Made by a program: the position numbers and the translations under genes. Below, one piece after another: positions 7,440 to 14,882 of a stretch of DNA of 64,000 bases (the stretch's first letter is position 1; every line of letters starts with the position of its first letter). Location of the stretch: assembly GCA_947365245.1 (NCBI GenBank), contig CANAWG010000002.1, forward strand, positions 62,001 through 126,000, read 5' to 3'. Source of the DNA: an uncultured Oscillibacter sp. (GTDB lineage Bacteria > Bacillota > Clostridia > Oscillospirales > Oscillospiraceae). The notes under the pieces were generated by a model. That model did no database searches. It was given only the letters and a program-made list of their open reading frames with translations, and was not told the DNA's origin.

Positions 7440-7597
7440 GCTTGCAAGGGAGTCCCCGGAAGGGGGCTGAGAGGAGGGTGTTGCCCCTCGACCTTTGAGC
7501 CTGCTTTTGTATCTCCACGCGCCAGCCAATCTGGGGGTGTTGAGATTCCAAACAGGCTCTTACCTGATTTGGATCATGCCAACGTAGGGATGCAAGC
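7440..7597 (+). promoter_or_regulatory. TPP riboswitch upstream of tenA-thiZXY
   Basis: P1 pairs GCTTGCA (7440) with TGCAAGC (to 7597). Inside are the conserved Thi-box blocks GGAAGGGGGCTGAGAGG, GACCTTTGA, ACCTGATTTGGATCATGCC and AACGTAGGGA. An additional arm (TGGGGGTGTTGAG region) lies between GACCTTTGA and ACCTGAT. It is followed by a terminator and then tenA. Confidence 0.95.
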
Positions 7598-7633
7598 GGT
7601 CCGCTGTGGAGACGGCGGTTTTCTCGCAATTTC

Positions 7634-7666
7634 GCGGGACGTCCTTTCGGGGGCGTCCCGCTTTTG
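7634..7666 (+). terminator. Riboswitch-controlled terminator before tenA
   Basis: GCGGGACG TCCTTTCGGGGG CGTCCCGC TTTTG, between the TPP aptamer and the tenA ribosome binding site; the likely expression platform. Confidence 0.85.
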
Positions 7667-7689
7667 TTATATCAAGAGGAGGATTTATC

Positions 7690-8349
7690 ATGACAGTTTC
7701 CCAGCGCCTGCGGGAGGCGGCCCGGCCCATCTGGGACCGGTGCCTGGCCCACCCCTTTGTCACCGGCATCGGCGACGGCACGCTGCCGGCGGAGAAATTC
7801 CGATACTTTATGCTCCAGGACTACCTGTACCTCTTCGACTACGCCCGGGTCTTCGCCCTGGGGGTGGTGAAGGCCCGGGAGGCGGCGCTGATGCGCACCT
7901 TCGCCCAGAATGTGGACGCGATTTTGGGCGGGGAGATGAGCATCCACCGGTCCTATATGGAGCGCCTGGGCATCACGGAGGAGCAGGTGCTGGCGGTGAA
8001 GCCCGCCCTGGACAACCTCTCCTACACCCACTATATGCTCTCCGTCTCGGAGCGGGGCGGCCCCCGGGAGATCACGGCGGCCATTCTGGCCTGCTCCTGG
8101 AGCTACGCGGAGATCGGCACGGCCCTGGCGGCCATCCCCGGCGCGGCGGACCACCCCTTTTACGGCGAGTGGATCCAAGGCTACGCGTCAGAGGACTACG
8201 GCGAGACCAACCGGGCCCTCATCGAGCTGACGGACCGCCTGGCGGCGGGGGCGTCGGAGGCGGAGCTCAAGTATCTGGAGGAGATCTTCGTCAACTGCAG
8301 CCGCTATGAGCTGGGCTTCTGGGACATGGCCTGGGAGATGCGCCCGTGA
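7690..8349 (+). CDS. tenA: TenA family aminopyrimidine aminohydrolase (thiaminase II)
   Basis: A 219-residue all-helical protein of the TenA/thiaminase II family, which hydrolyses aminopyrimidine breakdown products of thiamin to HMP for salvage. Visible family features: HPFVTGIGDGTLPAEKFRYFMLQDYLYL with the conserved Asp and Tyr residues, a SYTHYML segment, ACSWSYAEIG containing the catalytic-region Cys, and a C-terminal CSRYELGFWDMAW with the conserved Glu and Trp. Start at 7690 with AAGAGGAGG upstream; the longer in-frame extension runs into the terminator. Its stop overlaps the start of thiZ, so it is translated with the transporter that brings in its substrate. Confidence 0.95.
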   Translation: MTVSQRLREAARPIWDRCLAHPFVTGIGDGTLPAEKFRYFMLQDYLYLFDYARVFALGVVKAREAALMRTFAQNVDAILGGEMSIHRSYMERLGITEEQVLAVKPALDNLSYTHYMLSVSERGGPREITAAILACSWSYAEIGTALAAIPGAADHPFYGEWIQGYASEDYGETNRALIELTDRLAAGASEAELKYLEEIFVNCSRYELGFWDMAWEMRP

Positions 8350-9107
8350 AAGCCCTGGAGTTTGAAAACGTCTCCTACCGCTACCCCGGGGAGGACTTCG
8401 ACATCATCGACGGTCTGAGCTTTGCCGTGGAGCCGGGGTCTTTCCACTGCATCGTAGGCGTCAGCGGGTGCGGCAAGAGCACCATCCTCCGTATGACCTG
8501 CGGGCTTTTAAAGCCCAGGAGCGGACGGATCCTGGTGAACGGCGCGCCCATTGACGGCCAGTCCCACTACTGCGGCTATATGCCCCAGCGGGACCTGCTC
8601 TTCCCCTGGCGCACCGTGGGGGAGAATCTGGCGCTGCCCCTGGAGATCCGGGGCGGGTATACGAAGGCGGAGCGGCGGGAGCTGGCGGAGTCAGCCCTGG
8701 AGGACGTGGGCCTTGCCGGCTGCGCCGACAAGCTCCCCGGGGAGCTCTCCGGCGGGATGCGGCAGCGGGCGGCCTTTGCCCGCACTATGCTGGCGGGCAG
8801 CGGCCTTTTGCTGCTGGACGAGCCCTTTTCCGCCCTGGACTTTTTGACCCGGGTCTCCATGCAGGAGTGGCTGCTGGACCAGTGGGAGCGGCACAAGAAG
8901 ACCATCCTCTTCATCACCCACGACGTGGAGGAGGCGGTGTTCCTCTCCGGCAGCGTGCTGGCGGTGGCGGAGACCCCCATCCGCCGCCTGGCGGAGATTC
9001 CCGTCCCGGCGCCCTGCCCCCGGACCCGGGCGTGCCTCACCCGGCCGGACACGGTGGCCCTGCGGGAGGAGCTGATCGAAATGCTGAGAGAGCAGGTGAA
9101 GCCATGA
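8346..9107 (+). CDS. thiZ: ABC transporter ATP-binding protein, thiamin pyrimidine uptake
   Basis: A 253-residue ATPase with Walker A GVSGCGKST (about residues 38-46), Q-loop PQRD, signature LSGGM, Walker B LLLLDEP followed by FSALD, and an H-loop FITHDVEEA, the arrangement of the nitrate/sulfonate/taurine-type ABC family to which ThiZ belongs. The start is a GTG at 8346 that overlaps the tenA stop (GTGA). It energizes the ThiX-ThiY importer for formylaminopyrimidine or HMP-like thiamin fragments; the substrate is inferred from the riboswitch and from tenA. Confidence 0.9.
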   Translation: MKALEFENVSYRYPGEDFDIIDGLSFAVEPGSFHCIVGVSGCGKSTILRMTCGLLKPRSGRILVNGAPIDGQSHYCGYMPQRDLLFPWRTVGENLALPLEIRGGYTKAERRELAESALEDVGLAGCADKLPGELSGGMRQRAAFARTMLAGSGLLLLDEPFSALDFLTRVSMQEWLLDQWERHKKTILFITHDVEEAVFLSGSVLAVAETPIRRLAEIPVPAPCPRTRACLTRPDTVALREELIEMLREQVKP

Positions 9108-9859
9108 GCCGCGCTGGCCGCGGGAGCCTTCCCGCGCTGATCTTCCTCTTCGCGCTGCTGGTCCTCTGGCAGCTGGGGGCCATGGAGGTGAACGCCGCCT
9201 ACATCCTCCCCACGCCCCTTCAAATTCTCCGGCGGCTGTGGGAGCTGCGGACGCCCCTCCTCACCGTCCACCTGCCGGCCACCATGACGGTGACGGGGCT
9301 GGGGTTGGTCATCTCCCTGGCGCTGGGGCTGGGGCTGGCGGCGGCCATGGACTGGAGCCCTCTGCTGCAAAAGTGCCTCTACCCGGTGGTGGTGGCCTCC
9401 CAGACCATCCCCACCACCGCCATCGCGCCGCTGTTCGTGCTGTGGTTCGGCTACGGCGTATGGAGCAAGGTGCTGGTGTCGGTGTTGATGACCTTCTTCC
9501 CCATCACCATCACGGTGTACGACGGCCTCCGCTCCGCCCGGGGGGAGATGGCGGAGCTGCTGGAGACCTACGGCGCCACGAAATGGGACGTCTTCTGCAA
9601 GATCAAGGTCCCCTGCGCCCTGCCCTACTTCTTCTCCGCCGTGAAGATGGCGGTGCCCATCAGCATCATCGGCGCGGCCATTGGAGAGTGGCTGGGGGCC
9701 CAGAGCGGCCTGGGATACTTCTCCCGCCGGATGATGACCCAGCTGGACGGGGCCGGGGTCTTCGCCCCCATTGTGCTGCTGAGCGTTGTGGCCATGGCGG
9801 TGACGGGACTGGTGGGCCTGGCGGAGAGACGGATCGTCAAGTGGCGGGGCGAGAGCTGA
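9104..9859 (+). CDS. thiX: ABC transporter permease, thiamin pyrimidine uptake
   Basis: A 251-residue permease with about six membrane helices. The EAA-type cytoplasmic loop is visible as ELLETYGATKWDVFCKIKVPCALPYFFSA, and the segment QTIPTTAIAPLFVLWFGYG is typical of the taurine/ThiX permease branch. The ATG at 9104 overlaps the thiZ stop (ATGA). It forms the membrane channel together with ThiZ and ThiY. A much longer frame in the track direction is just read-through of the upstream gene in another frame. Confidence 0.92.
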   Translation: MSRAGRGSLPALIFLFALLVLWQLGAMEVNAAYILPTPLQILRRLWELRTPLLTVHLPATMTVTGLGLVISLALGLGLAAAMDWSPLLQKCLYPVVVASQTIPTTAIAPLFVLWFGYGVWSKVLVSVLMTFFPITITVYDGLRSARGEMAELLETYGATKWDVFCKIKVPCALPYFFSAVKMAVPISIIGAAIGEWLGAQSGLGYFSRRMMTQLDGAGVFAPIVLLSVVAMAVTGLVGLAERRIVKWRGES

Positions 9860-9894
9860 AGCGCTCCCCCGGAAAATCGAAAGGAAGTTTTACG

Positions 9895-10926
9895 ATGAAG
9901 AGAACCTCTGCCGCCCTTTTGGCGGCCATGCTGCTGCTCACCGGGTGCTCCGCGGGCGTCATCGGCGGGGCCGACGGCCCCACGGAGATCTACGCGGGCG
10001 GCCAGGACGCCGGCGTACTGCGGGAAGTGGACGTGGTGCTGGACTGGTATCCCAACGCCCTCCACGCCTTTTTGTACGTGGCCATGGAAAAGGGCTACTA
10101 CGAGGAGGAGGGGTTGAAAGTCAACATCCGCTTCCCCTCCAACGCCAACGACGCCATCTCCCTGGTGGCGGCGGGGAAGGCGGACATCGGCCTCTACTAC
10201 CAGCAGGACGTGATCCAGGCCCGGGCCAACCAGGCGGTGCCCGTGAAGTCCATCGGCGCGGTGGTCCAGGGGCCGCTGAACATTGTGCTGTCCCTGAAAG
10301 AGAAGAACATCACCTCCCCCCGGGACCTGGTGGGCAAAACCGTGGGCTACGCCGGGACGGAGCTCTCGGAGGCGCTCATCCGCAGCATCATGGCAGACGT
10401 GGGGGCGGACTACGGCGATGTCACGATGATCGACGTGGGCTTTGACCTCATGAGCTCCATGACCACCGGCAGTGTGGACGCCACCATCGGGTGCCTTGTG
10501 AACCACGAGGTGCCCCAGATGGAGGAGGAGGGGTTCCAGGTCAACTGGTTCGACCTGGACGACTACGGCGTGCCCACCTACTACGAGGGCATCTTCCTGG
10601 CCAGCGACGACGCCATTGAAAACGGCGGCGAGACGCTCTCGGCGTTTCTCCGGGCCTCCGCCCGGGGCTTTGCGGACATGAAGGCGGACCCGGAGGAGGC
10701 GCTGTCCATCCTCCTGGCCAACCAGAACGAGGAGAACTTCCCCCTGTCGGAGACGGTGGAGCGGTCCAGCATGGCCGCCCTCCTGCCCATGATGGAGACG
10801 GCGGAGGCGGCTTTCCTCTCCCAGTCCGACGCCTGCTGGCAGGAGAACATCGACTGGATGCTCTCCCAGGGGCTCATCCAGGCCGCCCCGGCCCTGGACG
10901 ACGTGCGGGTCAATCTTGCGTTTTGA
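9895..10926 (+). CDS. thiY: Substrate-binding lipoprotein for thiamin pyrimidine precursor
   Basis: A 343-residue secreted lipoprotein: signal MKRTSAALLAAMLLLTGCSA with lipobox LTGC. The mature protein starts with the NMT1/ThiY pattern VDVVLDWYPNALHAFLYVAMEKGYY...EGLKVNIRFP, where Trp-Tyr-Pro-Asn lines the pyrimidine pocket in THI5/ThiY proteins. Later come GKADIGLYYQQDVIQAR and NYEGIFLAS-type strands of the bilobed fold. A glycine-rich GGADGPTEIYAGG linker follows the lipid anchor. It captures formylaminopyrimidine or HMP outside the membrane for ThiXZ; this is the last gene of the operon. Confidence 0.92.
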   Translation: MKRTSAALLAAMLLLTGCSAGVIGGADGPTEIYAGGQDAGVLREVDVVLDWYPNALHAFLYVAMEKGYYEEEGLKVNIRFPSNANDAISLVAAGKADIGLYYQQDVIQARANQAVPVKSIGAVVQGPLNIVLSLKEKNITSPRDLVGKTVGYAGTELSEALIRSIMADVGADYGDVTMIDVGFDLMSSMTTGSVDATIGCLVNHEVPQMEEEGFQVNWFDLDDYGVPTYYEGIFLASDDAIENGGETLSAFLRASARGFADMKADPEEALSILLANQNEENFPLSETVERSSMAALLPMMETAEAAFLSQSDACWQENIDWMLSQGLIQAAPALDDVRVNLAF

Positions 10927-10929
10927 CCA

Positions 10930-10962
10930 AAAGGAGGGCGGGAGATTTGACCTCCCGCCCAT
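10930..10962 (+). terminator. Weak terminator-like hairpin after thiY
   Basis: GGAGGGCGGGAGATTTGACCTCCCGCCC: GGGCGGGAG region pairs with CTCCCGCCC, followed only by ATTGTATTT. Confidence 0.5.
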
Positions 10963-10990
10963 TGTATTTCGGTTCGGACTGTGGTACAAT
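10962..10990 (+). promoter_or_regulatory. Promoter of guaD
   Basis: TTGTAT (10962-10967), 17-base spacer, TACAAT (10985-10990), just before the purine riboswitch. Confidence 0.65.
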
Positions 10991-11012
10991 TAATCTGACC
11001 GAAGAAAAGTGA

Positions 11013-11083
11013 ACCGCTCATATAGTTTCGCTGTCATGGCGCGAAAGTTTCTACGGGGCCGCCCAAGGTCCCGCTATGAGTGT
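11013..11083 (+). promoter_or_regulatory. Purine riboswitch aptamer, guanine class
   Basis: P1 is formed by CGCTCAT and ATGAGTG. The core has the invariant TATA junction, the AGTTTCTAC junction strand and CTATGAG at the end. P2 pairs TTTCGC with GCGAAA and P3 pairs CGGGGCC with GGTCCCG; their loops (ATGG and GCCC) can kiss. The base before TATGAG is C, the position (C74 in xpt numbering) that selects guanine or hypoxanthine rather than adenine. Confidence 0.9.
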
Positions 11084-11085
11084 CT

Positions 11086-11122
11086 GCCCGGAGGGAAATC
11101 CCTGCGGGCGGGCGCTTTTCTT
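11086..11122 (+). terminator. Terminator-like stem directly after the purine aptamer
   Basis: GCCCGGAGGG AAAT CCCTGCGGGC with one mismatch, then GGGCGCTTTTCTTT. It starts three bases after P1 and is the probable expression platform. Confidence 0.75.
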
Positions 11123-11223
11123 TATGTTTGGGGAACCACTGACACACTCCCCGCGCGTTGATTGCGTCAGTGCCTCCCCTGGGTTTTCTCCGGATTCAAA
11201 GAAATCAAAAAAGAGGTGTTACC

Positions 11224-12483
11224 ATGGCTTTGACGATTCTCAAGGGTGCGATTCTCTCGGCCCCGGCCCTGGGGCGGCTGGAGGTGACGGAGGGCGGATA
11301 CCTGATTGCGGAGGACGGCGTCATCACCGGGACGTTCCCCGCGCTGCCGGAGCGGTACGCCGGCGCGCCGGTGGAGGACTTCGGCGGCGCGCTGATCCTC
11401 CAGGCTCCGGCGGACCTGCACCTCCACGCCCCCCAGTACCCCATGATGGGCATGGGCATGGACCTGCCCCTGCTGGACTGGCTGAATACCTACGCCTTCC
11501 CCACAGAGGCCCGGTTCGCCGACCCCGGCTACGCCCGGGAGGTCTACCGCTGCCTGGCGGAGGACCTGATCGCAAACGGCACCACCCGGGTGTGCATGTT
11601 CTCCTCCCTCCACCGTGAGGCCACGCTGATCCTGATGGAGGAGCTGGAAAAGGCCGGAGTCACCGGGTACGTGGGCAAGGTGAACATGGACCGCAACGGC
11701 GGAGAGAATCTCCAGGAAACCACGGAGGAGTCCATGGCGGAGACCCTGCGGTGGCTGGAGGAATGCGGGGACTTCCGGCACATCCGCCCCATTGTGACTC
11801 CCCGGTTCACCCCCTCCTGCACCGACGAGCTGATGGCCTTTTTGGGGCGTCTGGCGGCGGAGCGGGGGCTTCCCGTCCAGTCCCACCTGTCGGAGAACAC
11901 GGCGGAGGGGGACTGGGTGCGCCAGCTCCACCCGGACTGCGGCCAGTACTGGGAGACCTACGACAAGTATGGACTCTGGAACGGCCGCACGGTGATGGCC
12001 CACTGCGTCTGGTGCGATGAGCGGGAGCGGCGGGCCATGAAGGACGCCGGCGTCACCGCCGTCCACTGCCCGGACTCCAATCAGAACCTGTGCTCCGGCG
12101 TGTCGCCGGTGCGGGTGCTGCTCAGCGAGGGGGTAAAGGTGGCCCTGGGCACCGACGTGGCCGGCGGCGACACGTTGAGCATGCTGGACGCGGCCTCCTC
12201 CGCCATCCGGGCCTCCAAGGCCCGCCGGATTCTGGACGGCTGGGGCACGGACTTTCTGACGGCGGCGGAGGCCTGGTATCTGGCAACCTCCGCCGGAGCG
12301 GAATTCTTCGGAGAGAAGCCCGGCTTTGCCCCGGGCAATGCGCTCCACGCCCTGGTGCTGGACGACAGCCGGCTCCTCCAGCCCCATCCCCTGACGCCGG
12401 AGGAGCGGCTGGAGCGGTGCCTCTACCACCGGCAGCCCGGAGCCGTCCGGGCGGTGTGGAGCGCGGGGCGGAGGGCGCGGTGA
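11224..12483 (+). CDS. guaD: Guanine deaminase
   Basis: A 419-residue amidohydrolase that turns guanine into xanthine and ammonia. The metal site is visible: PADLHLHAPQ (HxH), a VQSHLSEN His, MAHCVW His and GTDVAGG Asp, together with the guanine-deaminase fingerprint YPMMGMGMDLPLLDWLNTYAFP and the substrate-pocket VHCPDSNQNLCSG. Length is close to the 430-450 of the family. Start at 11224 (RBS AAGAGGTG); an upstream in-frame stretch has no ribosome binding site. It is controlled by the purine riboswitch 140 bases upstream and its stop overlaps the next gene (TGATG). Confidence 0.95.
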   Translation: MALTILKGAILSAPALGRLEVTEGGYLIAEDGVITGTFPALPERYAGAPVEDFGGALILQAPADLHLHAPQYPMMGMGMDLPLLDWLNTYAFPTEARFADPGYAREVYRCLAEDLIANGTTRVCMFSSLHREATLILMEELEKAGVTGYVGKVNMDRNGGENLQETTEESMAETLRWLEECGDFRHIRPIVTPRFTPSCTDELMAFLGRLAAERGLPVQSHLSENTAEGDWVRQLHPDCGQYWETYDKYGLWNGRTVMAHCVWCDERERRAMKDAGVTAVHCPDSNQNLCSGVSPVRVLLSEGVKVALGTDVAGGDTLSMLDAASSAIRASKARRILDGWGTDFLTAAEAWYLATSAGAEFFGEKPGFAPGNALHALVLDDSRLLQPHPLTPEERLERCLYHRQPGAVRAVWSAGRRAR

Positions 12484-12884
12484 TGGAGAACAACTATCAG
12501 CCCGCGGATCCCAATACCCCGTTTTTCTTCCGGGACAGCCCCGGCTCCCTGCCGCTGTACCTCCGCCTGGAGGAGCGGATCCTCGCCATGTACCCGGAGA
12601 CCCATGTCCGGGTGCAGAAGACCCAGATCTCCTTTTCCCACCGGCGGAACTTCGCCTTCGCCTCCCTCCTCCCCGCCCGGCGGGCGGCGCTGCGGCCCGA
12701 CCCCTACCTCACCGTCACCGTGGGGCTGAACCGCCGGCTGGACTCCCCCCGGGTGGACGCGGTCTCGGAGCCCTATCCCGGCCGCTGGACCCATCACATC
12801 GTCATCGGCGACCAGGAGGAGCTGGACGGCGAGCTGATGGGCTGGATCCGGGAGGCGGCGGAATTTTCCGCCCAAAAGCGGTGA
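12483..12884 (+). CDS. DUF5655 domain protein
   Basis: A 133-residue protein. The pattern FFRDSPGSLPLYLRLEERI...ETHVRVQKTQISFSHRRNFAFASLLP and later PYPGRWTHHIVIGDQEELDGELMGWIREAAEFS corresponds to the DUF5655 family of unknown function, in which the KTQISF and RWTHH blocks are most conserved. The ATG shares a base with the guaD stop, so it is translationally coupled to guanine deaminase. No catalytic role is known; a link to purine use is possible only from context. Confidence 0.8.
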   Translation: MENNYQPADPNTPFFFRDSPGSLPLYLRLEERILAMYPETHVRVQKTQISFSHRRNFAFASLLPARRAALRPDPYLTVTVGLNRRLDSPRVDAVSEPYPGRWTHHIVIGDQEELDGELMGWIREAAEFSAQKR

Positions 12885-12900
12885 AATATCCAAAAACCCC

Positions 12901-12931
12901 TTGACATGGAAGCCGCTTGACAGTTTACACT
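12901..12931 (+). promoter_or_regulatory. MerR-type promoter with 19-base spacer
   Basis: TTGACA (12901-12906) and TACACT (12926-12931) are separated by 19 bases, the stretched spacing typical of MerR-activated promoters, with the small palindrome AAGCCGCTT (12910-12918) inside the spacer. The following gene encodes a MerR protein, so self-control is likely. Confidence 0.6.
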
Positions 12932-12953
12932 AGGGCAAAAAGGAGGCGGTGAG

Positions 12954-14429
12954 ATGACCAGCAAGGAGATGGAGGCCCGCTCCGGCGTGCCCCGGGCCAA
13001 TATCCGCTATTATGAATCGGAGGGACTGCTGTCCCCCGCCCGGGCCAAAAACGGCTACCGGGACTACAGCGAGGCGGACCTGGCGGCATTGGAGAAGATT
13101 AAGCTCCTGCGGCGGCTGGGGGTCGGCGTGGAGGAGCTGCGGGCGCTCCGGCGGGGTTCCCGGAGCCTGGCTGAGGTTCTGGACAGCCGCATGGCGGCCC
13201 TGGCCGGGGAGCGGGGGACGCTGGAGCGGGTGGAGCAGGTCTGCGGGGAGCTGCGGCGCTCCGGCCAGACCTTTGAGACGTTGGACCCGGGGCCCTGCCT
13301 CTCCGCCCTGGACGCCCCGGCCCTGCCGGCGGCGGAGGGGGCGGTGTGGTGGAAGGCCCCGCCCGCCCCGGCTCTGCCGGAGACGGACGCTCTGCCGGTG
13401 TACACCGGCCTCACCCGGCGGCTGCTGGCGAGGCTCTTTGACGAGTACGGGCTATTATGGGTCCTGCTGGCGGCCATCGCCCTGACGGGGCACAATCCCG
13501 CCCTGACCAGCGGACTGGCGCTCCAGTTTGCCGTGCAGGTGATCTGGCTGTTCCTGGAGCCGTTGCTGCTGCGCCTCTTCGGGGCCACCCCCGGCAAGGC
13601 GCTGCTGGGCCTGCGGATCACCGGGCGGGACGGAGAGAACCTGACCTACTCCCAGGGCTTTACCCGGCACCTGATGCTGCTGTGGCACGGCGAGGGCCTC
13701 TTTATTCCCATCTGGTCCTGGATTCAGATGCTCCGCACCGCCCGCCGCTGCTGGAACGATGAGCCCCAGCCCTGGGACGAGGGCACCGCCTACGAGGCCG
13801 CCCCTTTCCGCCCCCTGCGGCACGCGGGGGCCCTGGCGCTGGCGGCGGCGCTGATCCTGGTGTGCAGCGAGGCGGCCAACAGCTTCTCCCAGCTGCCCCC
13901 CAACCGGGGCCCCCTCACCGTGGCGGAGTTCGCGGAGAACTACAACCGCCAGGCCGCCTATATCGACCCCTCCTCCGCCTGGCGGTTGGACGAGGCGGGC
14001 GCGTGGCAGCGCCTCCCGGACTCGCCGTGGACGGTGGCGGCGTATCGGGACGGCATTGTCCAGGGCATGGACATCCACTACACCCTGGAGGGCGGCGCGG
14101 TGCGGGCCGTGACGCTGGAGCGAAGGATGGAGAATCGGCAGGGGGCGACGTTTTTCCTGCCGGCGGACACCGTCGCCGCCGCTTTCACGGCCCTGGCCTG
14201 GTCCCGGGAGGACACCCCCCTGTGGACCGGCGGGCGGAAGCCCGTCATCAATGACCTGGCGGAGCGGGACTGGAGCGGCGGCTTTACCCTCCGCGGAAAC
14301 GGCGCCTCGATCACCTGGGAGGTGGAGAGCCGGAACTTCTACATCGACAGAGACGGCTTCATGGCGGCCCCGACGGACGATGGGGACAATTTCCTCTCCT
14401 GCCGCTGCACCATCGCCCTGGAGGGATAG
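12954..14429 (+). CDS. MerR-family regulator fused to an RDD membrane domain
   Basis: A 491-residue fusion. Residues 1-70 are a MerR winged helix (SGVPRANIRYYESEGLLSPAR, NGYRDYSEADLAALEKIKLLRRLG), followed by the usual helical dimerization stretch to about 105. After a proline-rich linker come hydrophobic helices from about residue 155 and the RDD signature GATPGKALLGLRITG at about 210-224, with further membrane segments to about 260. Another helix lies at about 288-304, and residues 320-491 look like a soluble domain of unknown type, probably outside the cell. RBS AGGAGGCGG precedes the ATG at 12954. It appears to be a membrane-tethered transcription factor; its signal is unknown. The next gene is a zinc-ribbon protein. 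Confidence 0.85.
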   Translation: MTSKEMEARSGVPRANIRYYESEGLLSPARAKNGYRDYSEADLAALEKIKLLRRLGVGVEELRALRRGSRSLAEVLDSRMAALAGERGTLERVEQVCGELRRSGQTFETLDPGPCLSALDAPALPAAEGAVWWKAPPAPALPETDALPVYTGLTRRLLARLFDEYGLLWVLLAAIALTGHNPALTSGLALQFAVQVIWLFLEPLLLRLFGATPGKALLGLRITGRDGENLTYSQGFTRHLMLLWHGEGLFIPIWSWIQMLRTARRCWNDEPQPWDEGTAYEAAPFRPLRHAGALALAAALILVCSEAANSFSQLPPNRGPLTVAEFAENYNRQAAYIDPSSAWRLDEAGAWQRLPDSPWTVAAYRDGIVQGMDIHYTLEGGAVRAVTLERRMENRQGATFFLPADTVAAAFTALAWSREDTPLWTGGRKPVINDLAERDWSGGFTLRGNGASITWEVESRNFYIDRDGFMAAPTDDGDNFLSCRCTIALEG

Positions 14430-14459
14430 CGTGGGAGTAAATAAAAAGAGGAGGGTTTT

Positions 14460-14657
14460 ATGATCTGTCCATACTGTCAAGCGGAGATGCAAAAGGGAGA
14501 ACTCGAGGGGGACGGAAGGCGCGGCATCACATGGTGGCCGTCGGACGGCCCCTCCTGGAACAGAGTTCTCGTGGCGAAAAACGCGCTCTGGCAGTCCAAG
14601 GCGGAGGCCTTTTACTGCGGGTCCTGCCATAAGATCATCCTTGATACGGAAAAATGA
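14460..14657 (+). CDS. Small zinc-ribbon protein (DUF6487-like)
   Basis: A 65-residue protein with two CxxC knuckles: MICPYCQAEMQKGELEG at the start and FYCGSCHKIILDT at the end, separated by about 44 residues including ITWWPSDGP. This matches short clostridial proteins with a PF20097-like zinc ribbon; function is unknown. RBS AGAGGAGGG lies 6 bases before the ATG. It follows the MerR-RDD gene after 30 bases and is probably in the same transcript. Confidence 0.8.
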   Translation: MICPYCQAEMQKGELEGDGRRGITWWPSDGPSWNRVLVAKNALWQSKAEAFYCGSCHKIILDTEK

Positions 14658-14680
14658 GCCCGCGGCGTCAGACGGCGGGA

Positions 14681-14717
14681 AATGAGGGAAAGGGATTGCA
14701 AATCCCTTTCCCTCATT
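14681..14717. terminator. Perfect 17-bp hairpin, probable terminator
   Basis: AATGAGGGAAAGGGATT and its exact reverse complement around a GCA loop. The run after it is CTATAATAAAA, so the U-tract is poor; it may act with help or mark mRNA ends. Confidence 0.6.
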
Positions 14718-14783
14718 CTATAATAAAATCCCAGAATGCCGCCTCCGCCCAACGGAACTTTTTGGATAATACGGAGAATTTAT

Positions 14784-14819
14784 TATATTAGCGAATTACC
14801 GCTTTACTTTGCTAATATA
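14784..14819 (+). promoter_or_regulatory. Inverted repeat overlapping the his promoter (candidate operator)
   Basis: TATATTAGC (14784-14792) and GCTAATATA (14811-14819) form a perfect 9-bp inverted repeat that covers the -35 and spacer of the promoter below. Which regulator binds is unknown; no T-box leader is present. Confidence 0.5.
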
Positions 14820-14831
14820 TTGAAGTACAAT
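14803..14831 (+). promoter_or_regulatory. Promoter of the histidine operon
   Basis: TTTACT (14803-14808), 17-base spacer, TACAAT (14826-14831); 52 bases before hisZG. Confidence 0.6.
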
Positions 14832-14882
14832 GGACCCTGACAAGACGGGCGGGCCTCCCCGCCCCCAAGGAGGAACACCCCC

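Noticed and set aside
14681-14882. Histidine T-box or His attenuator before the his operon
   Set aside because: No specifier codon loop, no TGGNACCGCG and no His-rich leader peptide could be found; only a palindrome over the promoter.
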